Part shown: piece by piece, positions 18,535 to 29,561 of the stretch
How positions within the stretch are numbered: position 1 is the stretch's first letter
How the letters are laid out: the number at the start of each line of letters is the position of its first letter
DNA from: Methylacidiphilum sp. Yel
GTDB lineage: Bacteria > Verrucomicrobiota > Verrucomicrobiia > Methylacidiphilales > Methylacidiphilaceae
Length of the DNA: 62,820 nt
NCBI RefSeq assembly: GCF_004421185.1
Contig: NZ_LXQB01000030.1
Span: forward strand, 1 to 62,820
Direction: 5' to 3'
Program-made: the position numbers and the translations under genes
The notes under the pieces: generated by a model
Seen by the model: only the letters and a program-made list of their open reading frames with translations
Database searches by the model: none
Told to the model about the DNA's origin: nothing

Positions 18535-19737
18535 ATGGAGCGTTTTATAGACAAACTAATTTTTTTGGATCACCAATCTGTTTCTCCTGTTTTTAAAGAA
18601 GCTCTAGAACTTTTCTATCACTATTCCCTCGAACCTTTTTCTCCCGTCAGTATACATCAACTAGGAATTCAATCAAAAAAGACCTTGGAATCAGCCTTAG
18701 AATCTTTTAGTTCTTTTATCGGATGTTCTCCCGATGAACTCGTATTTACTGGTGGAATATGGGAAGCGATTATCCTTGGAATTGAAGGGTTTTGGAGAAA
18801 AAATTTCCTCAAAGGCAAACATATTCTGACAAGCCCTATCGAACAAAGACCAATCTTATTGCTATTAGATAAACTAAAAAGGGAGGGTGCCCAACTTACC
18901 CTTCTACCAGTAGATAAGGATGGAATGATTGATCCCAAAGCAATCGAAGAGTTATCGACTCCACAAACCATCCTCTGCTGTCTTCAATGGATTAATCCTG
19001 AAATAGGAACCATTCAAAAGATAAAGGAAGCTGCTGAAATTTGTGAAAAAAAAGACATAGCTTTCTTTTGTGATGGTTCTTATGCCGGAGGTTGGATTCC
19101 CATTGACTTAAAAAAAATACCTATTTCGCTTTTGGCTCTTAATCCCAATCAATTCAACGGACCCAAAGGAATTGGGATACTTTATATCAGACAAGGAATA
19201 GAAATAGAACCGATCATTCCAGGGCTCAATAGAGAGTTAGGGTTATGGGGAGGAACAGAAAATATGGCTTCCATTGTGGCTGCTGCTAAAGCGGCTGAAA
19301 TCACGGCAAAAATTTTTAAAGAAAAAATAGAAAAAATTGGTTATTTTCAAAAAATGATCTGGGAAAGAATTTCTGCTAGCATCCCGATGGTATCTCTCAA
19401 CGGTCCACAGCTTGGTCCAAACCGTTCCATTCAGAATTTGAATATTAGTCCCGAATTTATTGGGGGAGAAGCACAGGTATTGAGTTGTGATATGAAAGGA
19501 GTTTTGCTTTCAAGCGGGCCTAGCTGTGTACAAAAAAATTTAAGAATTTCCCATGTATTTAAAGCTGTGGGGTTGGAGTACCAAAAGGCAATGTCCAGTG
19601 TAAGAATCAGTTTGGGAATTACTACAACCAAAGAAGAAATCGAAAGATTTCTTGATATTTATATCGGAGTGGTTACCAAACTCAGAGAGATGTCTATTGG
19701 TTGGAAAAAATTTCTCTCTAAAAAGAATAGCAAATGA
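18535..19737 (+). CDS. NifS-like class V aminotransferase homologue lacking PLP residues
   Basis: The 400-residue product has the cysteine desulfurase (IscS/NifS) fold throughout: FLDHQSVSPV at the start, LVFTGGIWEAI near 70, GLWGGTENMASIVA near 236-247, and SSGPSCVQ near 326-341 with Cys331 where the persulfide Cys sits. The PLP-binding site is altered: the usual S-x-H-K-x-x-GPKG block reads NPNQFNGPKG, so Gln206 replaces the lysine that holds PLP. The usual His of the HHA motif is Gln104, and the Gln after the PLP-contacting Asp180 is also gone. A desulfurase with these changes should be inactive. It may be a structural partner or a degenerating paralogue. Its stop overlaps the next gene's start by 4 bp (ATGA). 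Confidence 0.8.
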   Translation: MERFIDKLIFLDHQSVSPVFKEALELFYHYSLEPFSPVSIHQLGIQSKKTLESALESFSSFIGCSPDELVFTGGIWEAIILGIEGFWRKNFLKGKHILTSPIEQRPILLLLDKLKREGAQLTLLPVDKDGMIDPKAIEELSTPQTILCCLQWINPEIGTIQKIKEAAEICEKKDIAFFCDGSYAGGWIPIDLKKIPISLLALNPNQFNGPKGIGILYIRQGIEIEPIIPGLNRELGLWGGTENMASIVAAAKAAEITAKIFKEKIEKIGYFQKMIWERISASIPMVSLNGPQLGPNRSIQNLNISPEFIGGEAQVLSCDMKGVLLSSGPSCVQKNLRISHVFKAVGLEYQKAMSSVRISLGITTTKEEIERFLDIYIGVVTKLREMSIGWKKFLSKKNSK

Positions 19738-20501
19738 AAAATGAATGTTTTCGGTTTTATCAACTTTCAAAAAAGAAATTTTTAACTGTTTTCGAAGTTC
19801 TTAAAAATCTACCACCAACAATAAAATTAGCTTTTCCATTAGTCTGGCTTTTAAGTGTTATTCTAGCATTTCAGCTTGATTTTCTATTTTACAGTTTTTT
19901 TTTAATAAAAGGAGATTCTCTTTTCCACGTTTTTGCTGAAAAAATAAGTTATTGGGGTGACTTTCCTCAAGGAACAGTTCCTCTTTGCGTGAGCATCTAT
20001 TTTTTAGGAATTTTATTTAAAAAAGAGAAATTGAAAGAAGTGGCCATTGGGTGTTTTTTTTCGGCCCTTATAGCTGGAGCATTGGTTGATTTAGGAAGAA
20101 ATATCTTAGGACGAGCCCGGCCTTCGGCAAGTGCAACTGAAGTCATAAAAGAATTGGGATATATTCCTTTGCCTCTTGTTAGTTTTCGAAGAATCCACCC
20201 AAATGGTTCTCTAGTCGATGGCTTTTATGGCATCCAGTGGTTGACTATGTTCCATGGATTTCCTTCCGGGCATGCAGCAACTTCCATGGCAACAGCAGCT
20301 AGTTTTTTAGGACAAATGCCTAAGTTAGGATATTTTCTGGTTTTTTTGGCCCTTTTAGTTTGTTGGTCCAGAATAGCATTAGGAAGGCATTATTTTTCAG
20401 ATGTTATAGCCGGTGGTCTTGTCGGATTTCTCTTGGGATTCATATTTAGTAAATCGGAAATCCAAAATTGTGGAGTTGCTTTTCAAAAAATTGAAAAATG
20501 A
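19734..20501 (+). CDS. PAP2-family membrane phosphatase
   Basis: The 255-residue protein has five or six membrane segments and the full acid phosphatase signature: GRNILGRARP (motif 1), PSGHAATSMATA (motif 2) and SRIALGRHYFSDVIAG (motif 3, with the catalytic His). PAP2 enzymes remove phosphate from lipids such as phosphatidic acid or undecaprenyl pyrophosphate. A BacA-like or PgpB-like role is possible, but the substrate cannot be read from the sequence. Translation is coupled to the NifS-like gene through a 4-bp ATGA overlap. Confidence 0.9.
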   Translation: MKNECFRFYQLSKKKFLTVFEVLKNLPPTIKLAFPLVWLLSVILAFQLDFLFYSFFLIKGDSLFHVFAEKISYWGDFPQGTVPLCVSIYFLGILFKKEKLKEVAIGCFFSALIAGALVDLGRNILGRARPSASATEVIKELGYIPLPLVSFRRIHPNGSLVDGFYGIQWLTMFHGFPSGHAATSMATAASFLGQMPKLGYFLVFLALLVCWSRIALGRHYFSDVIAGGLVGFLLGFIFSKSEIQNCGVAFQKIEK

Positions 20502-20684
20502 AAAAAGAAAATCTGATTTTTATAAAAAATTGGAAAAAAAGGGGAGTCTCTGGCTGACAGGTTGAAGGTTTTATTCATAAAGAAAAAATGAAAAATTGAT
20601 GCTAAATTGATTTCTTGTGAAGAAAATCATAGATATTTTTTTTCATAATTTTTGAGAAGCTTCTCTCACAGAAACAATACCTGC

Positions 20685-21887
20685 TTAGCTAGCATATTTA
20701 AGAGCGCCTTTCTGTACGAAAGAATTCGAAATAGCTTCATAATAGTAATACCATAGTTTTTCAAATGATCTTCTCCAACTGTATTTTTGATGAACATTCA
20801 ACGCGAGGTTTTTCCCGATTGTTCTTAAATCTAATGTTCGCATTTTTTCAACAGCTTCGGCTAAGGAACGAAAATCTTTTCTATCTGCCCAGTACTCATT
20901 GAATCCTTCTTCGACTAAATCCTCCATATGCGTTCCACGGAATCCTACAACTGGACAGCCACAAGCTTGGCTTTCAATGGTCACTAATCCAAAAGTCTCA
21001 ACGATTCCAGGATGAATAAAAAGATCTGCAGACCGATAATAATCGGCAAGTTCTTTTTTCGAATCTACTCTTGGAATCCAACAGATTCTATTAGAGGCTT
21101 TTCTCGCTTTGATAATCTCATTCCTTAAGGGGCCATCACCTATAATCAATAACCAATAGTCTTTTTTAGAGGAATAATCCTGAAGAAAAAAAAATGTTTT
21201 CAGCAATAAACCAATGTTTTTTTCCTTTGCTAACCTGCCAACATATAATAACAGAAATGCATCTTTAGGAATTTCGAGTTTTAACCGATAGTTGTTTTTT
21301 GGGGGCTCAGGAGTAAACGTTTTGGTATCTACTCCAAGGCTGAGATGGACTCCGTTTTTGATACCCCAACTTCGTAGTAAATTTAAAAGGGAAAGAGTAG
21401 GGACAAAAGTAAAGTCGAATTGATTGTAAATTTCCTCTGCATACCACCGAGAGAAGGTAAAAAAAGCCTTTTCTAAAAAAGAATTTTTCCAACCAAAATA
21501 GGTTCGAACATAAGCATCAGGAAAATGAGAATGGTAGTAACCAACAACAGGAACTTTGAGTTTTTTTGCAGTCCAAGAAACAAGCCAGGAAGATTGGTAA
21601 GGATCCCCGGCTTCTATAATATCTGCTTTTATCTCCTGCAAGAGATCGGTAACTTCTGTAAGGTTCAATAAAATCCTATGTTGAGAAAACTGATTGATTA
21701 AAGGAGATTTAATACTAAATATGTGGATAGGGGGGTCGTGAATAGAGAAAGTTTTTTCTCCCGGAATGATGAGAAAATGCTCATCTTCTTTTTTTTGACG
21801 GATATAATCCTGCTTTTCGTCTATATATCTTTTGACTCCTCCACCAGGGGCATAAAACTGTGTAATGTCGCAAATTTTTATTCCCAT
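20685..21887 (-). CDS. Glycosyltransferase family 4
   Basis: The 400-residue product is a GT-B fold retaining glycosyltransferase. The N-terminal domain begins ICDITQFYAPGGGVKRYIDE with the acceptor-side glycine loop. The C-terminal domain has LLYVGRLAKEKNIGLLL near 215-230, the donor-binding SADLFIHPGIVETFGLVTIESQACGCPVVG (E-x7-E motif) and a C-terminal helix. Proteins of this type add sugars to lipids or polysaccharides. The substrate is unknown. It stands alone. An 815-bp stretch without a confident gene follows upstream of its start. Confidence 0.88.
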   Translation of the reverse strand: MGIKICDITQFYAPGGGVKRYIDEKQDYIRQKKEDEHFLIIPGEKTFSIHDPPIHIFSIKSPLINQFSQHRILLNLTEVTDLLQEIKADIIEAGDPYQSSWLVSWTAKKLKVPVVGYYHSHFPDAYVRTYFGWKNSFLEKAFFTFSRWYAEEIYNQFDFTFVPTLSLLNLLRSWGIKNGVHLSLGVDTKTFTPEPPKNNYRLKLEIPKDAFLLLYVGRLAKEKNIGLLLKTFFFLQDYSSKKDYWLLIIGDGPLRNEIIKARKASNRICWIPRVDSKKELADYYRSADLFIHPGIVETFGLVTIESQACGCPVVGFRGTHMEDLVEEGFNEYWADRKDFRSLAEAVEKMRTLDLRTIGKNLALNVHQKYSWRRSFEKLWYYYYEAISNSFVQKGALKYAS

Positions 21888-22702
21888 TTTGTCCGCAATA
21901 AATGGAAAAACAATTTAAGTGCTTTCATTTTTTAGGCATATCTTTATAGGATAACAACTTTAAAAAATCATTTTTCTTTTATTTTGATTTGATCATAAAA
22001 TTTTTTCTTCCTCTCCCTCAACTTCTAAAAAAAGAGAGGATCTCTATTTTCATTCATAAGTTATTAGAGATTTAATGATTGGGAGATCAAATGGAGTGTT
22101 AAAAATTTTTTTTTCTAACCTTTAAGTAATTCTTAGGAGTGTCTCTCTGATATACATGGCAAAACGATATACATGGAAAAGTAAGACATAAGTACCCCTG
22201 GGAAAACTAGATAACCTACTGGAAGAGGAGGCAATGGAGAGCATCTCTTCTCCCTATTCAATCCATATTGCAATTAGCATATGTCAAGGAATCGTGATCA
22301 ATTATGACAGTCATGGCAGTCGGAGAAGTTGGAAGGTTTCCTGCTTTGCTATCCTGGAAGAGCCGGAGGCTATCGCATGTCAAGGCAGGGGACAAGCCAT
22401 ACGAGCAGAGAGAACTTTCTTCATCATTTCTTATGCCTACCGAACAGTTCGGGAAGCTCGTTGCATATACCGTAGCCAGTACTTCTCTACGGTGTAAGAG
22501 ATCCTAACGGGGATCTAGACAACTACGAACGAGCATTCCCGTATCTGTTGAAATGAAAGGTAGGAATCGAATGGCACATTAAGTGATAGATCAGTTCCTA
22601 TAAAAAGGCACATGGATAAAGTAAACGCAATCAAACCTTGTTGTACACTTATGCCATTTCCCAAATTCATTCTTGGGAAGATCTCACACCTATTATTAAG
22701 CT
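21888..22702. other. Gap with a G+C-richer unexplained segment
   Basis: Bases 21888-22140 are AT-rich with no feature seen. From about 22141 to 22610 the base composition changes to that of coding DNA. Two overlapping frames are open (22234-22497 and 22304-22507), yet neither has recognisable motifs or a good ribosome binding site. It may be a fragment of a lost gene or mobile element. Confidence 0.35.
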
Positions 22703-24136
22703 CTAAATGTCATAATACATGTAGAACTCCAATGGATGAGGCCGGATCCTTAACATATCATAGTCCTTTTTGCGTAAAGTCAGCAGTGTTTCAATTGCGT
22801 CTTTCGTAAAGACATCTCCTTTCATAAGGAATTCATGGTCCTTCTCAAGGGCATCGATTGCACCACTTAAGGAATCGGGGACTTTGGGAATGTTTTTTAA
22901 TTCTTCAGGAGGAAGCTCATAGATATTTTTTTCCATAGGCTCTCCAGGATCTATCCTATTCTGAATACCATCAAGACCTGCCATAAGCATGGCCGCACAA
23001 GCTAAGTAAGGATTGGCAGAAGGATCTGGAGTACGAAACTCGATTCGCTTTGCCTTGGGATTGGCCGAGTAGGTAGGGATACGAATTGCAGCACTTCTAT
23101 TTCTTGCAGAATAGGCTAGATTGACTGGTGCTTCGAAACCAGGAACAAGTCTTTTAAAACTATTTGTTGTTGGATTTGTGATAGCGGTGAGGGCAGGGGC
23201 ATGTTTGATGATTCCACCAATATAATGAAGAGCCATTTCACTTAGCCCTGCATACCGGTTTCCAGCAAAAAGAGGTTTGCCTTCCTTCCAGAGTGATTGA
23301 TGGGTATGCATTCCCGATCCATTATCCCCAAAAATAGGTTTGGGCATAAATGTAACGGTTTTACCATATTTTCTGGCCGTATTTTTTATTATATACTTAT
23401 ACATCATCATATCGTCACCTATCCGGAGCAGGGTATTGTAGAGGATATCTATTTCTGCTTGTCCTGCTGTAGCAACTTCATGATGTTGTCTTTCGACTTT
23501 GATCCCCATCGATTCGAGTGTCAAAACCATTTGATCTCTTAGATCCTGCAGAGTATCCGCAGGGGGAACAGGAAAATAACCTTCTTTATGGCGTATTTTA
23601 TATCCAAAGTTCTGTCCATTTTCTTTCCCACTGTTCCATATTCCTTCAACAGAATCGACTTCGTAATAAGCGAAGTTGGCTTGGTTATCGTATCGAACAC
23701 TGTCTAATATAAAGAATTCAGCTTCAGGACCGAAATAAGCGGTATCTGCGATTCCAGTGCTTTTAAGATAAGCCTCAGCTCTTATGGCAATACTACGAGG
23801 ATCCTTGGAATAAGTCTGAAGAGTGATTGGGTCATATATTGAACAGATCAAGCTCAAAGTAGGTTCGGCAATAAAAGGATCAATAAAGGCGGTATATGGG
23901 TCGGGCATTACAAGCATATCCGATTCTTGTATTCCTTGCCATCCGCGAATAGAAGATCCATCAAAACCTATTCCTTCGGAGAAAGATTCAGGAGTCAATA
24001 GGTCTAAACCAATTGTAAAATGTTGCCAAGTTCCTAATAAATCGCAGAACTTTAAATTAACCAGTTTTACATTATGCTCCAGAGCAAAAGATATTACTTC
24101 TTCTCCAGTAGTACACCTCCTATAACATTCAGGCAT
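22703..24136 (-). CDS. glnA: Glutamine synthetase type I
   Basis: GlnA makes glutamine from glutamate, ammonia and ATP. It is 477 residues, the normal length for GSI. Motifs include the early [19 protein letters not shown] block, [11 protein letters not shown] near 130, the ATP-site [20 protein letters not shown] near 260, and the glutamate-site [34 protein letters not shown]. Tyr406 in NIYELPPEE corresponds to the adenylylation tyrosine of the beta subtype. A strong ribosome binding site (GAGGAGG) precedes ATG 24136. It lies 184 bp after glnB on the same strand and is probably driven by the sigma-54 promoter upstream of glnB. Confidence 0.97.
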   Translation of the reverse strand: MPECYRRCTTGEEVISFALEHNVKLVNLKFCDLLGTWQHFTIGLDLLTPESFSEGIGFDGSSIRGWQGIQESDMLVMPDPYTAFIDPFIAEPTLSLICSIYDPITLQTYSKDPRSIAIRAEAYLKSTGIADTAYFGPEAEFFILDSVRYDNQANFAYYEVDSVEGIWNSGKENGQNFGYKIRHKEGYFPVPPADTLQDLRDQMVLTLESMGIKVERQHHEVATAGQAEIDILYNTLLRIGDDMMMYKYIIKNTARKYGKTVTFMPKPIFGDNGSGMHTHQSLWKEGKPLFAGNRYAGLSEMALHYIGGIIKHAPALTAITNPTTNSFKRLVPGFEAPVNLAYSARNRSAAIRIPTYSANPKAKRIEFRTPDPSANPYLACAAMLMAGLDGIQNRIDPGEPMEKNIYELPPEELKNIPKVPDSLSGAIDALEKDHEFLMKGDVFTKDAIETLLTLRKKDYDMLRIRPHPLEFYMYYDI

Positions 24137-24320
24137 CGTTACCTCCTCTGATTGGGTTAGATTTTGTTATGATATATCTTTCAAAAAGAAAATTTAGATC
24201 AAAGACTTTGAGAATTATTATTTTTGAGAAAAAAAATCAATTATTTAGAGATAGAAAAACACATCGAATTACATCCATACGTCCCATTTCTAAGACTGAG
24301 AAAAGAGAACTAGAAGAAAA

Positions 24321-25070
<750 letters not shown>

Positions 25071-26474
25071 ATGATCGAGTCCATGGCTAAAACACTCAAT
25101 GCTGATGTCGCGATTATTGGTGCTGGTGGCGGTGGTTATCCGGCTGCATTTTTTTTGGATAAAGCTGGATTTAGAGTGCTAATGATTGATCCTATAGGAA
25201 ATCTCGGTGGAAATTGTTTGGCTGAAGGTTGTGTCCCATCTAAAGCTGTTAGAGAAGCTAGTTTAATTCGTTCTTATGCAAAAAAATATGCTTTTTTTGG
25301 ACTTTCAGGCCCTTCCCCTCAAGTTGATTGGAATGGCATTCTTGCACATAAAGATCGTGTCCAAAAAACTCGATATGAAATACATAAATCAGAGATTCAA
25401 CAGTCTGGCATACTCTTCTATAAAGGTATTGGAAAAATTATTGATGATAAAAAAATTGAAGTGTGTACTGAAAATGAAAGTTTTTATGCTACTTTTAAAC
25501 ATTTAATTATCGCAACTGGCAGCCGTCCACATTCCCTTCAGATACCTGGAGCTGAACTAACAGTTAGTTCTCACGATCTGTTTAAACAAGAATCCTCAGT
25601 CCCCTTTCCCACCAAACCCATCATCATTGGTGGGGGATATATCGGGGTTGAGGTCGCTTCGATGTTAGAAAATTTAGGTTCTAAACCTTCTATTCTTGAA
25701 TTTTCAAAGAGCTTGATTGGAGGATTTGACAAGGAACTCTCTCAATTTCTCTTCCAAAGACTTCAAAGCAGAATATCGATCGAACTAGAAGCTCAAGTAA
25801 AATCTGTAAAAGGTAAAGAGGGAAATTATGAAGTTATTTATGTTAAAAACGATCAAGAATTGTCCTTATTTGGAGATCTTGTTATAATGGCTACTGGTAG
25901 AGAATGTGTTAGCCCTGAGGGAATTGAGATTTTAGGATTTCAACGTTCTAAGGCTCTACCTGTTACTAACACGCTCCAGGTTTATGATTTTCCTCATATT
26001 TATGCCCCTGGAGATGTCAATGGAAAAAGTATGCTTTTTCATTCGGCTGTTCTTCAAAGTCGAATCACAGCCCATAACATTGCAGCTGGCGGACAATCAG
26101 TTGCCAGAATGGATTGGAAAAGTGTGCCATATGCTGTATTTACAGAGCCAGAAATCGCAAGTGTTGGATTGACTGAAGAAGAAGCCATTCACATGTTTGG
26201 GCACCGGATAGAAGTAATAAAGTATGAGTATGCTATTGATGCCCGTGCAGAAATTCTAGGAGAAACGGAGGGATTCATTAAACTTATTTTTGATTGTGAA
26301 GATAAGCGGCTTCTTGGTGCTCATATTGGTGGTATCGAAGCTTCTCAATTAATAGCCCCTTTAGCTTTAGCGCTTCGAGAAGGACTCGATGCAGAGGCTT
26401 TGGCTCGCGTAGCCTTTCCTCATCCGATGATTTCAGAGGGAATCAATAAGGCAGCCAGAGCATTTTCTCCCTAG
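25071..26474 (+). CDS. Dihydrolipoyl dehydrogenase-like flavoprotein
   Basis: The 467-residue product belongs to the class I pyridine nucleotide-disulfide oxidoreductases. It has the N-terminal FAD fold VAIIGAGGGGYPAAF, the redox-active disulfide GGNCLAEGCVPSK (CxxxxC), the NAD-binding IIIGGGYIGVEVASML near 185, the FAD motif YAPGDVNG near 310, and the C-terminal dimerisation domain ending FPHPMISEGINKAARAF with the catalytic His. Lipoamide dehydrogenase is the best guess, but mercuric reductase-like or other family members cannot be excluded. No 2-oxo acid dehydrogenase genes are adjacent. ATG 25083 (MAKTLNADVAIIG) is an alternative start. Confidence 0.85.
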   Translation: MIESMAKTLNADVAIIGAGGGGYPAAFFLDKAGFRVLMIDPIGNLGGNCLAEGCVPSKAVREASLIRSYAKKYAFFGLSGPSPQVDWNGILAHKDRVQKTRYEIHKSEIQQSGILFYKGIGKIIDDKKIEVCTENESFYATFKHLIIATGSRPHSLQIPGAELTVSSHDLFKQESSVPFPTKPIIIGGGYIGVEVASMLENLGSKPSILEFSKSLIGGFDKELSQFLFQRLQSRISIELEAQVKSVKGKEGNYEVIYVKNDQELSLFGDLVIMATGRECVSPEGIEILGFQRSKALPVTNTLQVYDFPHIYAPGDVNGKSMLFHSAVLQSRITAHNIAAGGQSVARMDWKSVPYAVFTEPEIASVGLTEEEAIHMFGHRIEVIKYEYAIDARAEILGETEGFIKLIFDCEDKRLLGAHIGGIEASQLIAPLALALREGLDAEALARVAFPHPMISEGINKAARAFSP

Positions 26475-26706
26475 TTTTTTTAGATGATGCAGATAGCTAA
26501 GTGTTTTGGTGCGTTCAACTAACAATATCTGGAATTGAGAGAACTCACACTTTCATAAGAAAAGATCACCCATGAACCAAGAAAAGCATAAATCTAGGCA
26601 AGACTGATTAATGAGGATTTATCAATTTCTAGTTTCTTCTTACCGCATGGAATTTTCTAAACTTTTTCTAAACTAATTATAGTTTATAGTCCCGAGAAAA
26701 GAATCA

Positions 26707-27366
26707 TCAATGGAGTTTCCTTTTAATAGCTTGAAAAATGATTGCTTCTTCTTTCGCTTGGATCCAGGGACCAAATGGCAGATTTTGTTCATCTGCAAAT
26801 CTCCAATCTACCCTATCTCCAGAATGGATTCCTAAATAATCTCTTACCGCAGGCGAAACATCAATTCCATAAGGAGCCTTTGGCCTACTATGTCCAAAAA
26901 CATAACTGGCATCATCAGTTGTCCATGGCCCTACATCCATCCATTGAGCAAAACACCTTTTGCCCGTGGCTGGTACTCTTATTTCTATCCATCTCCCAAA
27001 ACATTTCGAACCATTTCTCTTAGTCCATGCTACGGGAACAAACTTTCTAGAAAGCTCTCTATTCGCACTCGATGTATCATTAAATGGCAAGGCGACATAA
27101 AAAGGGTTTTCTGTTGGAGCAAACCTTGCAGGGAAATACCCTATCCTTTGGATGGGATGATCAATTCCTCCATAATTGTCTCTCCAGTGAGGATCCCAAG
27201 AGCTCATAGTTCCAGGTGGACTAAAATGCGCTCCTATCCACGCTGCTCTTTCCCCTATCCAAAAAATAGAAGCTCTAATTCCATAGTGCCAATCAGAAGC
27301 AAAAGTACTCAGTACAATATTTACTAACATGAAGGACAAAAGAGCTTGGATTGTTAGTTTTTTCAT
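26707..27366 (-). CDS. Secreted protein, possible double-psi beta-barrel
   Basis: The 219-residue product starts with a signal peptide (MKKLTIQALLSFMLVNIVLSTFA). The mature part contains FVPVAWTKRNGSKCFGRWIEIRV, then KRCFAQWMDVGPWTTDDASYVFG, and GIDVSPAVRDYLGIHSGDRVDWRF. This strand pattern and the GIDVSPAVR motif resemble the double-psi beta-barrel of RlpA-like proteins, but that is a weak match. I recognise no named family and infer no function beyond the envelope location. The gene lies next to the second tnpB relic. Confidence 0.6.
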   Translation of the reverse strand: MKKLTIQALLSFMLVNIVLSTFASDWHYGIRASIFWIGERAAWIGAHFSPPGTMSSWDPHWRDNYGGIDHPIQRIGYFPARFAPTENPFYVALPFNDTSSANRELSRKFVPVAWTKRNGSKCFGRWIEIRVPATGKRCFAQWMDVGPWTTDDASYVFGHSRPKAPYGIDVSPAVRDYLGIHSGDRVDWRFADEQNLPFGPWIQAKEEAIIFQAIKRKLH

Positions 27367-27515
27367 TCTTTTCGTCCTTTTTTGTGGTTTTGAAGATGAG
27401 TCACTGCTTCTCCACTTGTTAAGGGTTTCAATCCTCTAAAGGATCAGTCAACCCACTTCTTGACATTAGGATCCAGCCTTTAGCCCCTGTTATTGCCAAT
27501 CTTAGGAGTCAACTA

Positions 27516-28765
27516 CTCCGTCCTAAAGGACGGAGATTGCATCCAGCATACAAACAGCAGTCCCTTATTGGGCCGATTCTCCCGCCCAACATGCTCGCAA
27601 ACCGGGCGTCTCTGGCTGGTGTAATCCGCATCCACCCAATCCGGCACTCCGCTCGACAGCCGGATTTTGTAAGCCGTCTTGGCTTGCACCTCCGCAAAAC
27701 CCCAAGTGCTCCCCTTGCGGCGCTTTTCGCTTGCCTTCTCCGACTGTCTGCGCTCGGTTCGATGACAGATATCCTTCAGCCACTCCATGCCAACCATCGC
27801 GTGGGGCTCCGCGATGGCCTTGCTCACACAGTGCGCCGTGTCTGCGTTCAGCCGTCTTTCTCGTCGCACCAATCACCGCAAAACCGCTTTGGCTCCGCGA
27901 GTGCCCTTCGCTTGCATCGCACTTCGTGTACTGGCGGCACGCTTGGTCAGGTGCCTTCGGTGTCCACCAGGATAAAAACGACATTTGCCTCGGGCATTGG
28001 ATTCCACCGCGATGTTCCGGCGGTTCATGTCCACACCCTTGACCGTGGTGATGGAGGCCTGCGGGTTCCGGTTCAAAGCCTTTTCGACGGACACCAGCAG
28101 ATACCATGCCCTGGATGCAAGGTCCTGCCAGAGTAGGGCCCCGCCCAGTGTGACGCCATGCTCCCTGGGCCCGCGCCATCCACTCCAGATGCCGGTTCCA
28201 TCCTTCGTATCGGCACCGGATGCCTCCGCCCAAAGTCCCCATGCTGACCGTTTGTTCCTTGCCCAAGGACCAGTCCTGGCAATGGTTCAAAGTCATGGTT
28301 ATGGCAGTGAATCTGGGTGCCTTGTCGAGACCCTTATAGCGCCGGGCCGATCCAGCCTTTAGTTTATGGGCCGCGCCGGCTTTGGAGCGTTCCCAGAGGG
28401 TTTTGTAGGCCGCAGCCACTTGCCTGGGCACGTTGCATGCCATTTGAGCTGGCAGCACTAACCTCTCGCGCAAATCCTGGGACACCAGCCTTTGCAGTTT
28501 CATGCCTTGCGATATCTTCCCGCCCAAAAAAGCGACAGTGGATACGTGATTCAGGGCGTTACGGTAAGCCAACGCCGTGGGCAGAACCACCTCCTTCTGC
28601 TCTTTAGTGAGCAGGAGCTTCAGTTTGCACCTCAGCGATTGGGTGGCTGGCAATTCATTCATGTTCACGATTATTATGTTTCAGTTGTAAAGCATCGCCG
28701 CTGTGCGGCGGCGCTATCCCTCCCCGCCTTAAAAGGCGAGGACTCCCGCGCAAATTTGTTGAAAA
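27516..28765 (-). pseudogene. Decayed IS200/IS605-type tnpB, copy 2
   Basis: This is a second relic of the element at 1-1103. The start (MNMNELPATQSLRCKL) at 28668 and the shared left end up to about 28765 match copy 1 closely. The segment missing from copy 1 (about 28085-28325) is present here. After residue 120 or so the frame is shifted, with the RuvC-I segment GVDMNRRNIAVESN read in another frame near 28040 and the Glu-bearing GMEWLKDI near 27790. The C-terminal Cys pair is truncated after LLFVC and replaced by 27516-27535, a perfect 8-bp stem with a TAAA loop, which looks like an IS200/IS605 end hairpin. Both copies are dead through different lesions, so they decayed independently. Confidence 0.85.
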
Positions 28766-28932
28766 GAAAGTGGCTGGATTTCAGAGACAGGATTTTATGC
28801 TCTAAATACAAACTATGTCAATCTTTAAAGTGAAGAGTTTAAAAAGAAAATTCTTAATAGAGACTTCAAAAGTTGATCATATATAAATTTTGAATCTTCA
28901 GCTCTATCCATACACTAACGACTGTTAGACAA

Positions 28933-29561
28933 TCATTCAGAAGTCTTTGACACTTGTTTTGAGTCCTGTTCAGTTAACTTGCGAACGATGACAAAGTTCG
29001 ACATAAATCTGACGATTTTAAGATGGGGCTTGTATCGCTCCAAAAAAGCATTTATTGCTCCAACAGGTCCAAGACCCCTGCTGGAGCATTCAAAGCCCAT
29101 CTTAAGTGTTTTGTCATTGAATATCGATTGCAAATAATCACCCCTCCCTGTTTGACTCTATCCCAAGCGTTGATTAGATCAGCTAACATTATATCACTTC
29201 TTCCTGATCCATCGATATAGGCTATATCAATAGAATTCCATGGTACTTCTTTAATTTTGTCTGTAGACAATCCTTTTAAAATCTTGAACTTGTAGGCTTG
29301 TCCGGAAAGAGAGACATTGGAAATGAAGGTATTGTAGGAATGTTCCCCGAAATCATCTATAATGACTATGGTGGATGTGGGATCCGTTAAGATATTTTCA
29401 AGCATCCAGAGTGCGGATCTGCCTTCATGAACGCCTATTTCAAGATAAGTAAGATTTGGCTTTCCTTTGAATTCAGAGAGGTCTTCTCTCCAAAAAGGAA
29501 TTCTATCTGTAAAAGTATCTCTAGTAAATTTATAAGGTTTTAAATAAATTGCGGCTGACAA
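28933..29561 (-). pseudogene. SAM-dependent methyltransferase, frameshifted
   Basis: The first frame (from TTG 29561) shows the SAM-binding motif LTYLEIGVHEGRSALWMLENIL and the acidic VIIDDF, then IDIAYIDGSGRSDIMLADLINAWDRVKQGGVII. At this point the homology jumps frame near 29130-29150. The second frame continues DYLQSIFN and ends AINAFLERYKPHLKIV...NFVIVRK, matching the C-terminus of class I methyltransferases related to macrocin O-methyltransferases. One shift separates the two halves, so this is a recent break or a sequencing error. The target is unknown. It lies just left of the T4SS island and beside the second tnpB relic. Confidence 0.7.

Noticed and set aside
27421-27460. CRISPR-like repeat start (GTTTCAATCC)
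   Set aside because: Only one occurrence, with no regularly spaced repeats or cas genes; the sequence forms a small hairpin near an IS end instead.
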